A DNA stretch of 64,000 nucleotides. Source: Mycolicibacter sp. MU0083 (GTDB taxonomy: Bacteria > Actinomycetota > Actinomycetes > Mycobacteriales > Mycobacteriaceae). Below the pieces are notes generated by a model. The model saw only the letters and a program-made list of their open reading frames with translations. It was not told where the DNA came from and did no database searches. The stretch is from assembly GCF_963378075.1 (NCBI RefSeq), contig NZ_OY726394.1, forward strand, positions 558,001 to 622,000. Direction: 5' to 3'. The position numbers were made by a program, and so were the translations under genes. Shown piece after piece: positions 62,272-64,000 of the stretch; position 1 is the stretch's first letter; each line of letters opens with the position of its first letter.

Positions 62272-62801
62272 CGGGTCACCCCCATCTCCTGCAGGGCGAG
62301 TCGCAGCGCCCGCACCGCATAGTGCAGGCGGGATTTCACCGTCCCATCGGCGATCTCGAGGTCGCGGGCGATCTGGGCGGTGCTCCACCCGCGGTAGTAG
62401 GCCCGTTCGATCACGGCCCGGTGTTCGGCCGACAGCCCGGCCATCGCGTCGGCGATCAGCATCCGGTCCAGTGCGGTGTCCACCTCGTCCCGGGTGGACT
62501 GCTCGGGTGCGCCGGTGGTGTCCAGTGAGGCGACCACGTGACGCGACGTGGCGCTGCGATGTTCGTCGATGATCATGTTGCGGGCCACCGTGCACAGCCA
62601 GGCCCGCGGGGAACGACCGGCGTCGGCGGTGACCTCCGGGTGCTGCCAGGCCCGCAACAGGGTCTCCTGAACGACGTCCTCGGCCCGGCCGGCATCGCCG
62701 GTCAAGCGCAGCGCGTAACGCCACAGCATGGCCGCATGCTCGTCGTAGAGCGCCTTCATCAAGGCGGCTTCGCGATCCGGCGCGATACCGATCCGAGGCA
62801 C
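62268..62801 (-). CDS. sigL: ECF RNA polymerase sigma factor SigL
   Basis: A 177-residue sigma factor from GTG 62801 (AGGAGG 8 nt upstream). Region 2 is LYDEHAAMLWRYALRLTGDA, then GRAEDVVQETLLRAWQHPEV, and region 4 is LSAEHRAVIERAYYRGWSTA, then RDLEIADGTVKSRLHYAVRA. The sequence closely follows my memory of M. tuberculosis SigL, including the end LQEMGVTR. It is encoded with its anti-sigma factor, and its own promoter fits the SigL consensus, so it is autoregulated. Upstream in-frame codons to 62954 run through that promoter and are not translated. Confidence 0.94.
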   Translation of the reverse strand: MPRIGIAPDREAALMKALYDEHAAMLWRYALRLTGDAGRAEDVVQETLLRAWQHPEVTADAGRSPRAWLCTVARNMIIDEHRSATSRHVVASLDTTGAPEQSTRDEVDTALDRMLIADAMAGLSAEHRAVIERAYYRGWSTAQIARDLEIADGTVKSRLHYAVRALRLALQEMGVTR

Positions 62802-62822
62802 GGTGATCACCTCCTGCCCAAG

Positions 62823-62850
62823 GACACGACGCGGAAACCCACCCGGTTCA
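62823..62850 (-). promoter_or_regulatory. SigL autoregulatory promoter
   Basis: On the minus strand TGAACC (62850-62845), 16 bp, CGTGTC (62828-62823) is an exact match to the SigL consensus. The transcript would begin about 7 nt downstream, within 15 nt of the sigL GTG at 62801, and include the AGGAGG site. Confidence 0.82.
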
Positions 62851-62877
62851 CCGTCGATGCGCAACGTCTCGCCGGAT

Positions 62878-64000
62878 TCAGTCCGGGATCCAACTGCCGT
62901 GGAAGCCGTGCGGGACACGCCGCGGCAACCCGACCCGAGCGACGGGTTCGGCATCGAACTGCGCGGCGTCGAGGATCACCAGCTCGCTGCATTCCCGCAC
63001 CGGGCTGTAGACGTAGCTCAGATACCAGCCCGCCGACTCGTCGGTGTGGCCGGGCGCCGGCGCGAACACCGCCTCATCGGGGGTGCCGGCCGCGCCGTTG
63101 ACACCGAACCGGTGCACCTGCGCGCCGCCGCGGGCCAGGTCGTAGCGCACCAGGCCGTCGTCGGAGACCGCGACCGCGTACTGGGCGTCGGCGCCCACCA
63201 GCCGGTCATCGACGCGGGGGAACTCGATACCGCGGTCATCGAGCTGATCCTCGGTCACCGCCCCGGAATCCAGGTCGATGGTCCAGCGCCACAGTGCCGC
63301 CTCGGTCTCGAAATCGCTGCTGTGGCGCCACATCTCCGGGTACCGCACCACCTGCATGACGATCTTGTTCCCGCCGGCGCCGGTCACGTCGAAGGCGTTG
63401 GCGATGTGGAAGACGTAGCAGGGGTCGATGTCGAACCAGCACACCGGACCGTAGGGGTCCTCGCGGCGCAGCACACCCAGCCGGGCGCCGTAGCCGTCGT
63501 CCCAGCGGTAGGGCAGATCCCGGTCACTGTGCCGGGTGCGGGCCACCCACGGGTCGAACACCAGCGGCAGGTCCATGAACACCACGTGCTCGGCGGTCAA
63601 CGCGAAGTCGTGCATCAGCGTCAGCCCCGGCACGTCGATGGGGCGCCGCACCGTCAGGACACCGTCGGCGTCGGCCCGGTAATAGTTGACGTGCGGGTCG
63701 GCAAGGCCGCCGTGGCCGAAGAAATGCAGTTCACCGGTGACCGGGCAGATCTTGGGGTGCGCCGACATCGGGTCGGCCAACTTCCCGTCGAAGTCATAGA
63801 CCCCCAGGGTGGCCAGGTCGTCGCTGAGTTCGTAGGGCAGCGAGGTGTCCATCAGCGCCAGGGTGCGCCCGGCGTGCCGGATGACGTGAGTGGTGGCGAC
63901 GCTGGAGCGCCGGTTGCCGTCGGCGTCGAACCGCCCCGGTGACCGGTCGAAACCCTCGGTGCGCACCCAGCGGTTGCGGTACCAGGCCGCCCGGCCGTTC
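62878..64000 (-). CDS. Carotenoid oxygenase family protein (5' end outside window)
   Basis: The frame is open to the window edge, so the true start lies beyond 64000. The visible part begins with NGRAAWYRNRWVR, and includes SVATTHVIRHAGRTLALMDT, SAHPKICPVTGELHFFG, GLTLMHDFALTAEHVVFMD, DPCYVFHIANAFDV and, at the very end, PHGFHGSWIPD. The spaced His residues (in SAHPK, MHDFALT, VFHIANA and GFHGSW) are the iron ligands of carotenoid cleavage dioxygenases, which split polyene chains with oxygen. It ends 77 bp before sigL. Whether it belongs to the SigL regulon cannot be judged here. Confidence 0.9.
   Translation of the reverse strand, partial: NGRAAWYRNRWVRTEGFDRSPGRFDADGNRRSSVATTHVIRHAGRTLALMDTSLPYELSDDLATLGVYDFDGKLADPMSAHPKICPVTGELHFFGHGGLADPHVNYYRADADGVLTVRRPIDVPGLTLMHDFALTAEHVVFMDLPLVFDPWVARTRHSDRDLPYRWDDGYGARLGVLRREDPYGPVCWFDIDPCYVFHIANAFDVTGAGGNKIVMQVVRYPEMWRHSSDFETEAALWRWTIDLDSGAVTEDQLDDRGIEFPRVDDRLVGADAQYAVAVSDDGLVRYDLARGGAQVHRFGVNGAAGTPDEAVFAPAPGHTDESAGWYLSYVYSPVRECSELVILDAAQFDAEPVARVGLPRRVPHGFHGSWIPD

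Noticed and set aside
1..64000. CRISPR array, prophage, integrase or tRNA attachment site
   Set aside because: No regularly spaced repeats, phage structural genes, integrase or tRNA-like sequence were noticed on reading through the window. A tRNA scan was not possible.

Overview
The window is high-GC actinobacterial DNA, most likely from a mycobacterium. The best evidence is at the right end: an ECF sigma factor and zinc-type anti-sigma pair recognisable as sigL-rslA, an MmpL-type RND transporter, a methyltransferase/FAD-oxidoreductase pair matching the known SigL-regulated pair of M. tuberculosis, and several VapBC modules. The left 41 kb is almost entirely a genome-defence island. No tRNA, rRNA, integrase or CRISPR array was seen.

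Layout. 1-1 kb: a DoxX-type membrane protein and a divergent SRPBCC protein. 1.0-12.8 kb (minus strand): a two-gene, translationally coupled operon of a giant DnaQ-DinG-RecQ triple fusion and a 2142-residue SNF2 helicase that carries three Cys-rich zinc modules. 13.0-15.7 kb: vsr, a cytosine-5 methyltransferase and a NaeI-type restriction enzyme. 16.1-22.8 kb: an overlapping operon of a UvrD-like helicase, a DrmA-like helicase and a DrmB-like (DUF1998) protein, i.e. the core of DISARM without an adjacent drmC, behind a strongly structured leader. 22.8-25.4 kb: IS3- and IS4-type remnants and an intact IS256-family element. 23.8-27.4 kb: an sspE-like gene (DUF262 plus HNH/DUF1524-like) split after codon 21 by that IS256 element, with a clean 8-bp target duplication. 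27.6-34.1 kb: sspA, sspB, sspC and sspD, the DNA phosphorothioation genes. 34.2-41.0 kb: an accessory operon with an SF2 helicase, a GHKL ATPase, a winged-helix protein sharing the GHKL protein's C-terminal domain, a PLD-type nuclease, a YbjN-like protein and a phosphorothioation-associated methyltransferase. 41.0-45.9 kb: a truncated sspC paralogue, an intact IS21 element, a DUF6615-like gene broken by a 7-bp tandem duplication, and a broken pRiA4b ORF3-like gene.

From 45.9 kb on the content is ordinary accessory or chromosomal: a SEC-C protein, small membrane proteins, a membrane-anchored serine protease, a SAM-clan riboswitch ahead of a 67-residue membrane protein, an ADP-ribosylglycohydrolase, a metallophosphoesterase, toxin-antitoxin pairs, selO, a vWA protein, an MMPL transporter, the SigL cluster with two matching SigL promoters, and a carotenoid oxygenase cut by the window end.

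How they work together. SspABCD would install phosphorothioate marks. The restriction partner sspE looks inactivated by insertion, so the mark may now be read by the downstream helicase/GHKL/PLD accessory set, or may have no effector. The NaeI-type restriction-modification pair with Vsr, and the UvrD-DrmA-DrmB operon, form a second defence layer. The SNF2/DnaQ-DinG-RecQ pair is a plausible third, not obviously matching a named system. Functional statements are inferred from motifs and gene order; no database search was possible.
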